Origin: Syngnathus acus
Taxonomy: Eukaryota; Chordata; Actinopteri; Syngnathiformes; Syngnathidae
DNA: 64,000 bases
Assembly (NCBI RefSeq): GCF_901709675.1
Contig: NC_051094.1
Location: 8,612,501-8,676,500, forward strand
Direction: 5' to 3'
The notes beneath the pieces are model-generated. The model searched no databases, was not told where the DNA came from, and saw nothing but the letters and a program-made list of their open reading frames with translations. Made by a program: the position numbers and the translations under genes. Below are positions 51,001 through 64,000 of this stretch, one piece after another. Position 1 is the stretch's first letter. Each line of letters starts with the position of its first letter.

Positions 51001-54000
51001 AAGGAACCAGACAAATGTCTCGTGCTACTGAGATTAATACTGATTTAGTCCTTCAAATCTAATTTGTCCACATTGATAAGCACGCAATAGATGAAACATT
51101 TTCAAATGTGTATCTGTAATCAATCGACTTGGATGTCTCGTTTCATCATCTGAGCTGCAATCATCTCGGCCATTATGCTTTTGTTGCAATTACTTATCAC
51201 ATGTTTTGAAATGGTCCTTTCATGTCCAACAGGACGGCTGATGAGACTGTGTGCAATCAACAGTGCCACGCGCTCGAGGACGTATGTTAGCTTGTCAAGG
51301 TGCCCTCGTCTTGGCTTGTTCTAAGGAACAACAGCCAAAGCCGACAGGAAGTATCAATCCATTGATTTTGTGTCTTGCCAACAATTTCAGAGAGGGTTTC
51401 TGGCCTTAATCCAGGGATATTCCTAAGGAGTGTCTTAGCATCCATGATTTAAGTGGACGCAGTGCAAAGGTGATCTACCAGTCTAAATGCGATACTTGCT
51501 TGGTCTGCAGGATCAGACATGAGACTTCCGTATGAGCACATCCATTTGAATCTAATCCATACAAAAGCCTCATGTTCACTTTACGCTTCGGATTCCGTGT
51601 CTACAAACAGGGGACACGGATGAATACATGAACAGCTTTTTAGCTGCAAGTTGAGGGGACTGAATCGAGAAGGAGGAACACAACCGGAATTTGTTGATAC
51701 TGCTGTCATAAAAAAAGATGACCTAAAAGAGGCCTTAAATGATTGGAGCTGATAAAAGAGCCAAGATGTATGTAACCAAATCTGATAAACAAATAGAAGT
51801 CATAGCAGACAGCTGATGTCGTAGTAACTGCAGAATTTAGCTAGTCATCATGAGACACCAACAGCATCTCTGTCTCTGTCGGAGGTATCACATTATATAG
51901 TATTCTCCATTTTTTGTGTTTTCCTTAAATGTGTATTATGCTCAGACTTACATTTTTCATCTCTTCCTCAACAGTGGGGGACATCATGATGACGCACACA
52001 ATGGTGACCAGAAGAAAGAAGAGCGTATACATGATTCTGGTAGCTGTGGACTGCTTGATCTTAGGGCACCACTGACAGCAGCACGAGCAGGCTGCTGAGC
52101 CACAGCAGCAAGCCAGCTGCATTGTGGAGGAAAGAAGAGAAGATGAGATTAGATACTTTTAAGTCAGCTGTACAAACAGTCTGGCAATTCAGGTCAAACT
52201 GAGCAACCGGAGCATTGAAAGGCAACTGTGGAGTAGGAATGTACGATGCCACTTTTTTTTCACACCGATACCAGTAGGAGGATCAGTTCTTGAGTAGTGA
52301 CCGATACCGATACCAAGTACCAATACCACTTGTACTTTTATCTGGGCTGGCAGTGAATGAGTTAACTGATAATGATGTGAAACTTGAAACATTGTCGAGT
52401 CTGGTGTTCAAAAATATCATTTCTAAATGCAACCAAGAGCAACTCCTATTGTAACTCTTTGTCGCTCACAATGATTATGACCTACATTTTTAACCTACTC
52501 ATTTGGCTGTCTTGTGGCATTTAAATATTCATTTTAGCAGGTGTGGTTCAGGCCACAGGGCAGGCAAGCCTTGGCAATGTTCCTGGCTTGATCCTCGGCT
52601 CCTCCCAAGGCTGTGTCAACACACTTGAGCTCCCGTGGCCAGTATTTTCCTCCATGCTGCCTAACAAGATAATGGCTGCGCACCCACGTCCTGCTCAATG
52701 GCCGATTAATTAGGCATTGCAGAGGGAAATTAACCAGGAAACAAAAGGGCATTTCACAGAGAGGGTGTTTGGATTTCATTAGATAGGGGGTGTTCCACCA
52801 GTGAACTCCACGCTGCGTGTGGGCAAGTGACTCTGCAAAGAGTGAGCAAGCGAGAGGGGGCAGAACTAGTCTGAAGAAATTCTTTTCAACACCGATACAA
52901 AAAGGAGTATCCATGGTAACCCACGCTGGCCTAATCCACTCCACGGCCCCTCTTCAAATGCGTGTCTGCTTATGGACAGGTGGTCAGCGTATCTCTGACA
53001 TATGTCCCTACTTCAATGTTCATAGCAACCCCCCGCTTAGTTGTCATGTTGCTCCGGCTGTCCCACAAAAAGATCTTTCTCCTTCCTCAAAATAACTCCC
53101 TCTTTGGCCCAGTTGCCGTCATCGACAGAAAACGAGCCTGCAAAATGTCCCAATTGACAGTTACCCGGAATGATTTTTCATACTTCCTTCATTCCCCACC
53201 CAGAAGAAACTTACTGTTATCAGTGTTGCCATTTTCTATGACTGTTCACCCTGTTTTTGCGATATTCATCTGCCCTTTGATTCCATCTCAAATTCTCTGA
53301 TGTGAACTGCCCGCTTAGCAACAGAGATCCTCAATTCAGTCTTTGATACATTACATAGAAAAAAAGAGGGGAAGGAATTTGCTCCAAGGTCTTAATGAGA
53401 GTGGCCTTGGAATAACGCTGACTAGGTTGAAGCGCCAGACAGAAAGAGTTCAGACGAAACTCTCGACACACCCCGCTGTCTCAAATTACAGCGTAGCAGC
53501 GAGGAGAAAACCTTTGAGGGGAAGGAGGAAAATGGAAAGACATCAACGACAATAGAAAACGATTCATGCATGGCACAGCCTCCCTCCCACTGTGAGAGTT
53601 ACCCCCGAGGTCACCTTACGTTGTGACACCACCATTGTTTCCATGTCTAGGCAGCTGTGTACACACAGCAAAAATGTATCACTGCTCTGTTTTCTATACA
53701 AACCGAGTCTTTGCTTCTTTCTTGGCAAACACGGCCCATAGCTACAAGTAAAATACAAATTACAAATGTGATGGGGGTGGCAAGCAGCAGAGGCTCAATA
53801 AAGAAAAAGGTCACACCATATGACATGCTAAGAGATTGGCCAGTCATGCGTAAAAATTAATTTCTTAGTCTCTAAAGAAAATAGCGCTACAATTTTCTTA
53901 TTTTTGAGAGGGGGGGGGGGGGGCAAAAACATCCAACAACTACCGGAAATATTATGCAAATGTTTTCACCGTTTAAAAACAGTCAAATTGTGACTTCCCT

Positions 54001-56682
54001 ATTTGTGAATTTAGAAGTTTTACTCAACAGCCATTTTCTGAAACGGGCAGTAAAATGAATTTTCGATAATACGCCATCTTTTAGTCAACCTGCAATGACA
54101 TGAACGTATAGCTTGAGTCTAGTCAAGGCTCTCAATCAATCCATATTGTGAGCGCTTCAGTTTTTTTACAGGTTATTAACGTAACTTACTTCAGTCGAGT
54201 ATGAGTTGTGATTTATGTTAACGCCTCTCAAATCTTATAATCTATGCGATCCATTCTACGCCAGAATCACATGGTCAACATGGACTGCAGCCAAACTCTT
54301 AAATTGGGGTGATAATTTCACAAGACCAGTGACTTTTACAGCTCATCAACACAGACTTTGCGGATTAGCTGTCACACTTCTGCCGCTGCAGCAGCTGTGC
54401 TGTTCAATTGCAACACTTGGCAACATTAGAACCATTAGTTTAAAAAAAAGGTGAACTATTTCACTTTCCTTGTACTTGTGGAGCAGCAGAGTTTTAAACG
54501 AGTGTTGACTGTGCTTAACGTGTTTTGCGAGCCCAATATCTTCTGTGTGGTCACGTACTGTGCCAGAGGGTCGTGTCGCCTCGCTGTGAGGCTTACATGC
54601 TTCCACATGGTTTCATTGCTGTCCTACAGTCACGGCCAATGCTCACAGCTCTTTGGAGCAAACTCAGCATTGGTCAAAAGCCTACCCCCTACCTCACTGC
54701 AACATGGTGGACATCTCCGATCCCCACTGAGATGTTATGAGCCGCTTGCTCCCACACTATGAGCGCTCCTTTTTCCAAATCAAACAGCGCTCACCCACTT
54801 CTTAACTTCCATTTGCAGGCCAAGGAGGAAATGAAACAGCCCCATGTTAATTTAGGCCCCTTGATCTGAATGAGTTAACAGCACGCAAAGATAGACAAAA
54901 TGGTTGTCTGGGATAAAGATTAGAAAAGCAACAGGACAGACAATTGAAACGGAGCTCCCTTTTTGCCCCCTCTTTTCAGTTTTCCACATCGCCCTGGCGC
55001 TGAAGTAAGCAGGAAATAGAACTGAGTTTTCCTGAGATGAGAGATGTGCTTGTGTGATTGAATTCCGGAACAGAGCAACTCAGCAGTGGGCAAAATCTCC
55101 TAGCTGGGGCAAGGGATGGTCAGTATTGTGTGTGTTTGTGTTTGAATGTCTACATGATCATGTAGATTAAAATAAATTCACTCGTATTTATATGTTTATT
55201 CATATGTAGAATTTTAATTAGAAGCAGACTATGAATCACTCGGAATTGGAATTACAGCGCCTCGTAAATGCTTTGAGAATATTTCAATATCTTGACTTTA
55301 TGAAAAGCAGCATGTGGAATGACGGAAAGAAAAAACAGCATCTGATTGACGTGGCACCTGATGGAGCAGATGTGAATCCCACAGAACGAAGCATGCGACC
55401 TTTAATTTCAGCAACATGACTTATACTATAGTGTTGCCACACAAAAATAACACAAATCAACAAAAGTTTTGGCCGTGACATTTCTTTAAGGAGTTTTCTT
55501 TTCATGCTGGCGTTTGATCAGTAAAGTGAGGAGGATCAAATTGGAACTGGATAATTGAAACTTTCCGTGTCATCAACAGATGCTACAGTTGGTTGTTTAC
55601 TTTCATGCTTACCTTGTAGGAGGCACGAGTGACATCATGCCTGGTAAGATCACGACATTTCATATCGGCTGGTGAAAGAGGCTTTTGAATTGCTCCTCTT
55701 TCATCCAAAACCGTGCTGTATTGTTTCGTATTGTATTGTAAAACTGCTCCGAACAACAAAGCGTATGTAGGAATAGAGAAAACGATTTTGTTGGCCTGAC
55801 ATGTTAGTATTATGGTCAATGATGTATTTCATGAGTCCTGACAGTGCTTTATGGCAGCTGCAATAAAAGCGCTATATAAATAAAGTTGAGTTGAGCTGGG
55901 TTTTTGGAATGTTGGAGAAAGCCAGAGCACTCCGAGGAAAAACCCAATTGAGATCAGAGAAATTCCACACAGGAAGATGTAACTGCGCTCCCACATACTG
56001 CACAAAGGAATAAAAATATGAAGTGACACACATGCAAGTACTTTGAGGCAACTCGGTGACATCTCCACAAAATTGATTTTTTGCTCGTAACCCAATTTGT
56101 TCAAACCGACAACAATACAACAAATGCAAACACTGCCACGCGTTGAGGCGCATAATATGTTGCGCTGACAGACAGCAAAAATGTCAGCGGCTGGAAAAGT
56201 TGACCGGGTATAGTAACAACAAAACGGAGAATGCAAACCACGTGAAATCATTCGTGTGATACAGCGATGAAGAAGAAAAACAAAATCCCCAATTTCCTGT
56301 GTCTATTCAACATCTGCTCAGACGATCCATGACGACATGTTTTTTAACAGCAGTCCCTGCTAACTGATGTTTAGCTAGCCCACTTAAGCCCTGCTTCTTT
56401 GTTGTCTATCAGTGTGCCAAAAAAAAAAAAAAAAAACAGTCAACGATGACTCATGCAAATGATACATTTTTATCAGATTGATTATTGATAGTAACTGACA
56501 TTTTTGACCTCAAAAAATGGTAATTGGCGGACGCTCTGGGAACATCAGGCGGAAACCACAAAGCGACGCTCGCCGCTTGTGTCACACCACTGCTCTAAAA
56601 CAGCACCGAGAAAAAACATCAGAAACGACAATCGGAGAAAATCGTTATTCCTCACCTGCGAGATACAACACGGCGTGCACAT
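45072..56682 (-). CDS. serinc5: Serine incorporator 5, complete
   Basis: SERINC5 is a ten-helix plasma-membrane protein with lipid scramblase activity. In mammals it lowers the infectivity of retroviral particles. Twelve coding exons on the minus strand join in phase: 56656-56682, 51952-52116, 48346-48524, 48159-48241, 47820-47913, 47268-47479, 47039-47131, 46482-46608, 46271-46340, 46089-46125, 45326-45470, 45072-45216. The product is 458 aa (human 461). Exon 1 encodes nine residues, MCTPCCISQ. Then come the cysteine-rich [59 protein letters not shown], the exon 6 [40 protein letters not shown] and a short basic end, CPKRFEA. N-glycosylation sequons (NNST, NTT) fall in predicted loops. Introns 1 (4.5 kb) and 2 (3.4 kb) are long. 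Position next to thbs4 supports SERINC5 over other SERINCs. Confidence 0.96.
48767..49050. repeat. perfect 284 bp direct repeat, unit A
   Basis: From TTACGCTTCGGATTCCGTG to GAGACACCAACAG this unit is base-for-base identical to 51581-51864, offset 2814 bp, with no gap. It contains a short hairpin, TCCGTGTC ... GACACGGA. It has no LTR-type TG...CA ends and no coding frame. It lies 243 bp from serinc5 exon 3. Confidence 0.95.
49177..49229. repeat. (ATT)n microsatellite
   Basis: An ATT trinucleotide run of about 53 bp is broken once by ACT. No retroposon tail precedes it, unlike the (ATT)n runs at 10480 and 13860. Confidence 0.9.
50525..50920. mobile_element. non-autonomous hAT-like element
   Basis: The left end CAGGGGTCGCCAAC and the right end GTTGGTGGCCCC are imperfect inverted repeats of the CAGGGGTCGGCAAC type that bounds many hAT elements. 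The 396 bp between them is AT-rich and non-coding, with a (GT)n run at about 50600-50618. A clear 8 bp target duplication is not visible, so the exact ends are uncertain. Confidence 0.55.
51581..51864. repeat. perfect 284 bp direct repeat, unit B
   Basis: This is identical to unit A at 48767-49050. It ends 88 bp before the left edge of serinc5 exon 2, so the two units sit near opposite ends of the same intron. Confidence 0.95.
52232..52350. mobile_element. dispersed repeat with ACCGATACC motifs
   Basis: GGAATGTACGATGCCACTTT, TTTTTTCACACCGATACCAG, GACCGATACCGATACCAAG and ACTTGTACTTTTATCTGGG belong to a repeat that I recognise as abundant in fish genomes (consensus like GGGATGTCCGATACCACTTT). 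It has no coding part and its ends are not clear. Family assignment to a DNA transposon is tentative. Confidence 0.5.
55840..55897 (+). mobile_element. retroposon 3' tail
   Basis: The string AAAAGCGCTATATAAATAAAG followed by TTGAGTTGAG is the usual 3' end of a teleost LINE/SINE (the CGCTATATAAATAAA core plus short-unit tail). Only the tail is left. Confidence 0.55.
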
Positions 56683-58263
56683 CCTATGGAGCCGCGACAA
56701 CCAGCTTCAGAGAACGTTAGGGAAACGCATGAAAACGCCAAACGCGATGGAAGAGCTGACTGTTGTCCTCCTGCAATACTCCGAGCTCCCATACGACCGC
56801 CTCTTCTCCTTTCCTCTCCTACACTATACCGCCACTGTACTACTGTCCTTCCCCCCACAAACACCCTCTTCCCTGTCACCGACAGTGCGCATTACGGAAG
56901 GACAACTACCGCCGTTACTATACTTGATAAAAGTACATATTTAAGTAGAAGCTACGAGATCACAAATTGATTGCTTAACACAGGGGCGCAGATGGGATTT
57001 TAGAGCTGGGTGGGGGTGGGATTGTGGAAATAACAACCCGCAGACATAAATTGGGACCAGAGAGCCCAGAAACCTTCCTCACAAACATCAGGATGCCTGG
57101 TGTGCTTCAAAAATAGGAAAATAATATGCACTTTCACAGGGATGCCTCCAGAGTGTGAGTAGCTTAGCTATTATGTAGTCTACTAAATTTCCATGTGCTG
57201 CTGGAATCCCTGGACTATCACTGTCTGGAATTGCAGGCAACTGAACCACGACTCACAGGTAGGTCCTCAGCAAGCTGCCATCTGCACCATCAACTTTCCC
57301 GATGGGCCGCTGCATTCTCGGAAGATTGTGATCGATAATCATGACAACGGTTTTCGGGAAAATGTCATCAGCTGACGTGGGAAGGATCGAAATGTGGAAG
57401 GAGTTGAGCTCAGAAGTGGCCCACTATCATCTGACAGTGGCTCCAGTGTCTTCTTGTGATGGTGAGGGTGGCAGCATCGGACACTTGAGGTAAGGGGGGC
57501 ATCCTACCGTCCCATCAATAACAGGTGAGGTGTCATTGGATTTGGGTCAGCTATGAACTGAGCCACAGCTGCCCAACAGGTGCATGTTAGCAAGGTCTTT
57601 TTTCCCACCAAGCGCAATAAATGGTAATAAACTACATGTCGAGAGTTGTAATCATGCTATTACCATTTATTTCATGCGTAATAGCTCCAGAGAAATCAGG
57701 TCATACATTTGCACCATTTATTAGTTTTATGTACAAAAATAATATAGTTAAATATGGACAAAAGTACTGAGACATACTCCTTGGTCAAAGAGACAATCGG
57801 AGCTTGGACAACACTGCTGAGTTCATTCTGAATATCAATTCCTATACAGCACATATAGTCTGCGTTTCCAAGGTCATTCCAGTCTGACGGAGGCTCACTT
57901 AAAAAAAACATGGTCAATCGATAAAGGCGGAGTTTGGTGTGCAAGAACTAGACTGACCTACTACCAACAGAGACGGTGAGGCCCATCTGTCACCTTACAG
58001 ATGTTTTATTTGGGGGGAATGAATCTGTGGTTCTTGTGGGTCTAATGACTACGTACCAATACTTTTGTCCATATTGTAAACAGTCTACCATAGGTTTGCT
58101 AGTGTGGTCGTTCTCTTTTTCAGTCACAGATGGATGGATAAAGAATCCAGCAGGTTGGAAGCTGGAGTTCAGGCATCACAGAAGTGCGTGCCGACCACAT
58201 GTCGAACCGTTCATCCTCTGCAGGATTCAGCAGTACTTTTGACATCACAGCACATATCAGTCC
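56683..58263. other. serinc5 promoter and cdk7 3' flank
   Basis: From 56683 to about 57000 lies the GC-richer serinc5 5' UTR and promoter (minus-strand transcription, so upstream is to the right), with GCGCATTACGGAAGG, an ETS-like site. From about 57000 to 58000 no gene or named repeat is seen. The cdk7 3' UTR probably ends near the AATAAA at 58005-58010. Confidence 0.5.
58005..58010 (-). terminator. cdk7: polyadenylation signal of cdk7 (AATAAA)
   Basis: A minus-strand AATAAA (ATTTATT reversed, in CCAAATAAAACATC context) lies about 255 bp after the cdk7 stop codon and is the first canonical signal reached. Confidence 0.5.
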
Positions 58264-62160
<3,897 letters not shown>

Positions 62161-64000
62161 GGATATTAGAAAAAAAAAAAAAAAAAAAGTGTAATTTCCT
62201 GTTTTTTTTTGTTTTGTTTTTTTTGGTAGTAGTGTAAGACTTAAATGTTTCTTACTGTTGAACTTCAATACAATCTTTTGTTAAATTGTTCATCAACACT
62301 ACAATCTGTAAAATAAACATACATGTCTGTATACCAATTACAATCCCAAAACTTACCCCCCTTTCCCCAAGCAGCTCCGAAATATTAGAACCGTTTCCTG
62401 TATGATACAATGCAGTTTCTCGAATGCAAAGTAAAACCAAACCACAACCAATAAATGTCCAAGTGTGTCGATCAAAATTGACAAACATAACAATTATCCT
62501 AGTGAAGGACTAGAATTTTCGGTATTTGCAAATAATTTATCAGCTAATGTAAAACACTGCTAAATTGCTCACATTTCATCCTAAAAAAAATGTAAATGTA
62601 TTTTTTCTTTAGCAGCTTGACATGGCTCTCTTGGGAGTATCTTCTGTCAGTGAGAGAGTTTTTGTGATCCATGCACCACTGAACACATCTCAACATGCCA
62701 TCTCCATACACAGTAGATGCCCTCACATCCCACAGGATTAGGCAGGGTTCCTCTCTTATGACCCTCCCTGCTTCTTTCTTTTGCACACAAACACCGCCCC
62801 CCCCCTCACCCCCACAGCTTTCATTTTCATGTTACATTTGACAAGAGAAGTGTGAAGGATAAGCAGGCCTAATACACCCCTCACTCTACTGCAGGCACAT
62901 TCTGCCAGCTCACACACGTGACTGACAGCACAGTATGTGCTCATGGAAGCATTTCTTCTTCAGACATTTGCAGCAGCCTTTCCTGGCATCCCATTATCAA
63001 CCTCTAGAGACACTTAGGCGGACCTTTATGTGGAACATAACTGTCCAGTAGTAGACATAACTCTAAAACACTTAGATCACTGACTCTTAAAACAAATGTG
63101 ACATGTTGATACCCTTGTCTAATTCGGCTATGATTTGAGCACGCTCGTATGCTCATTCCTCTCATGTCTTTCTCTGTGATTGCCGCGTATGTGAGGAGAG
63201 GTGGCTGAGTTATAGAGGCCTAAGTGCTTCTGCTGGCGTTTATATAGTTTGTCACAGTAAATCTCATGATAGCAACGGTAACGTTATGCACACTAACTCA
63301 CTCTGGTTATGTGTCACTTTAGCAGATGGTGATGCAGCGTGTGTGAGTGCGTGTGTGTGTGTGCATGCATACCAGGCAGGGGGGTGAAACCACAAGGCTG
63401 TTTATCAAATCCGTAGGAAGTGGGTGTTGTTGAGCGAGTACTTGCCGTCGCACCACATCCTGTTTCAGGGAGGCTGAGAATGTTCACATGAGGTACTGTT
63501 GACAGTATACAATGTGGCCACAACACAGAAACCCATGCACACACAAAAAAAGATTTGAGCATCTTCGATCAGGCTTCAGTTCAGTTTCCCGACTTTTATT
63601 GAGACGACAAAAAATCTCGCAGAACACTACCAAATAAAAACGTCACCAAAAGTAGATATTTTCGATCACCCAGTGCTCCACAGCGTAAGCAAATGTTTTT
63701 ATTCATGTCAGGGGCGGACAAACTATATCACAAGTGCCACATGCGGCCCACTCTGTTTTTCAAACCGGCAGTTACGTGATCAAGAGACCTGCAGGGGTGT
63801 TTAGAGGGTGGGGTCAAAGGGTTGGCAGCCCCAGGCATCCACCTGAGCAGGGGCACACCCAGCATCCACTGTTAACAAAAAAAACCCCCAACAACTGAGC
63901 AACATCCGTCAGGGGTCGGAGGTGAAGGGGTATGTTAAAGGCGCATCCTGCTGGTATCGAAGGGCATCGATTTGGGATTCAAAATAGCATTCAAAATATG
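62161..64000. other. intergenic sequence to the right edge
   Basis: No gene is supported. There are homopolymer runs (A at about 62170-62188, T at about 62202-62223) and a (GT)n run at about 63335-63362. A CAGGGGCGGACAAACT string at 63709-63724, followed by GCCACATGCGGCCC, resembles one end of a hAT-type element. Short frames here lack family features. Confidence 0.5.

Larger units (their letters stand above)
48525..51951 (-). other. serinc5: serinc5 intron 2
   Basis: This 3.4 kb intron separates the cysteine-rich exon from exon 3. It contains the two perfect 284 bp direct repeats, an (ATT)n microsatellite and a hAT-like element, each listed separately. The remainder is AT-rich and empty of exons. 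Confidence 0.7.
52117..56655 (-). other. serinc5: serinc5 intron 1
   Basis: This 4.5 kb intron follows the nine-codon first exon. It holds the interspersed repeat at 52232-52350, a G run at about 53911-53923 and a retroposon tail at 55840-55897. The block 52540-52780 (with GGCCGATTAATTAGGCATTG) is complex and repeat-free and could be a regulatory element. No exon of another gene was found, and the longer open frames lack family features. Confidence 0.6.

Noticed and set aside
48767-51864. LTR retrotransposon bounded by the two 284 bp units
   Set aside because: The units lack TG...CA ends and a target duplication. The 2.5 kb between them has no gag or pol frame and contains an unrelated hAT-like element and microsatellite.
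52534-52944. 136-codon minus-strand frame in serinc5 intron 1
   Set aside because: It has no domain or family pattern. It lies inside an intron whose flanking exons join cleanly in phase.
56504-56944. 146-codon plus-strand frame at the serinc5 5' end
   Set aside because: It is antisense to serinc5 exon 1 and its promoter, with no recognisable domain.
62252-62488. 78-codon minus-strand frame with hydrophobic stretches near the right edge
   Set aside because: It has no family match, splice context or nearby signal. The composition is that of AT-rich intergenic DNA.

Overview
This is 64 kb of vertebrate nuclear DNA. It has small exons separated by GT-AG introns, AT-rich introns and intergenic DNA, microsatellites, and fragments of LINE, SINE, LTR and hAT elements typical of ray-finned fish genomes. 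I read it as a teleost; the species cannot be named from the sequence alone.

The gene order is homer1 (-, first two coding exons only, rest beyond position 1), tent2/papd4 (+), cmya5 (+), mtx3 (-), an orphan single-membrane-segment gene (-), thbs4 (+), serinc5 (-) and cdk7 (-). From homer1 to serinc5 this matches the order and orientation I know from human chromosome 5q14 (HOMER1-TENT2-CMYA5-MTX3-THBS4-SERINC5), which supports the orthology calls independently. I traced every coding exon of six genes by splice sites and reading phase. Each gives one uninterrupted frame of about the family length: TENT2 469 aa, CMYA5 1608 aa, MTX3 307 aa, THBS4 945 aa, SERINC5 458 aa and CDK7 342 aa.

Region by region: 1-8.1 kb holds the homer1 5' end, intron 1 and a GC-rich promoter with a canonical CRE. 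8.6-14.9 kb is accessory DNA: a 2.7-2.8 kb tandem duplication, each copy carrying a broken arrestin-domain (ARRDC-type) gene on the minus strand, with a relic hAT transposase between them. 15-19.6 kb is tent2, 20.7-28.5 kb cmya5, 28.5-33.3 kb mtx3 and its 3' side, 33.8-34.3 kb the orphan gene, and 35-43.4 kb thbs4 with a solo LTR in intron 1. 45-56.7 kb is serinc5, whose intron 2 holds a perfect 284 bp direct repeat, one copy near each end. 58.3-62 kb is cdk7. The last 2 kb shows no gene.

The genes have unrelated housekeeping or tissue roles (synaptic scaffold, poly(A) polymerase, muscle costamere protein, mitochondrial import, matrix protein, lipid scramblase, cell-cycle kinase), so this is a conserved syntenic block and not a functional cluster. 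The points most worth a second look are the tandem ARRDC pseudogenes with a shared nonsense codon, the orphan KCNE-shaped gene, the perfect direct repeat in serinc5 and the solo LTR in thbs4. I found no clearly new biological system.
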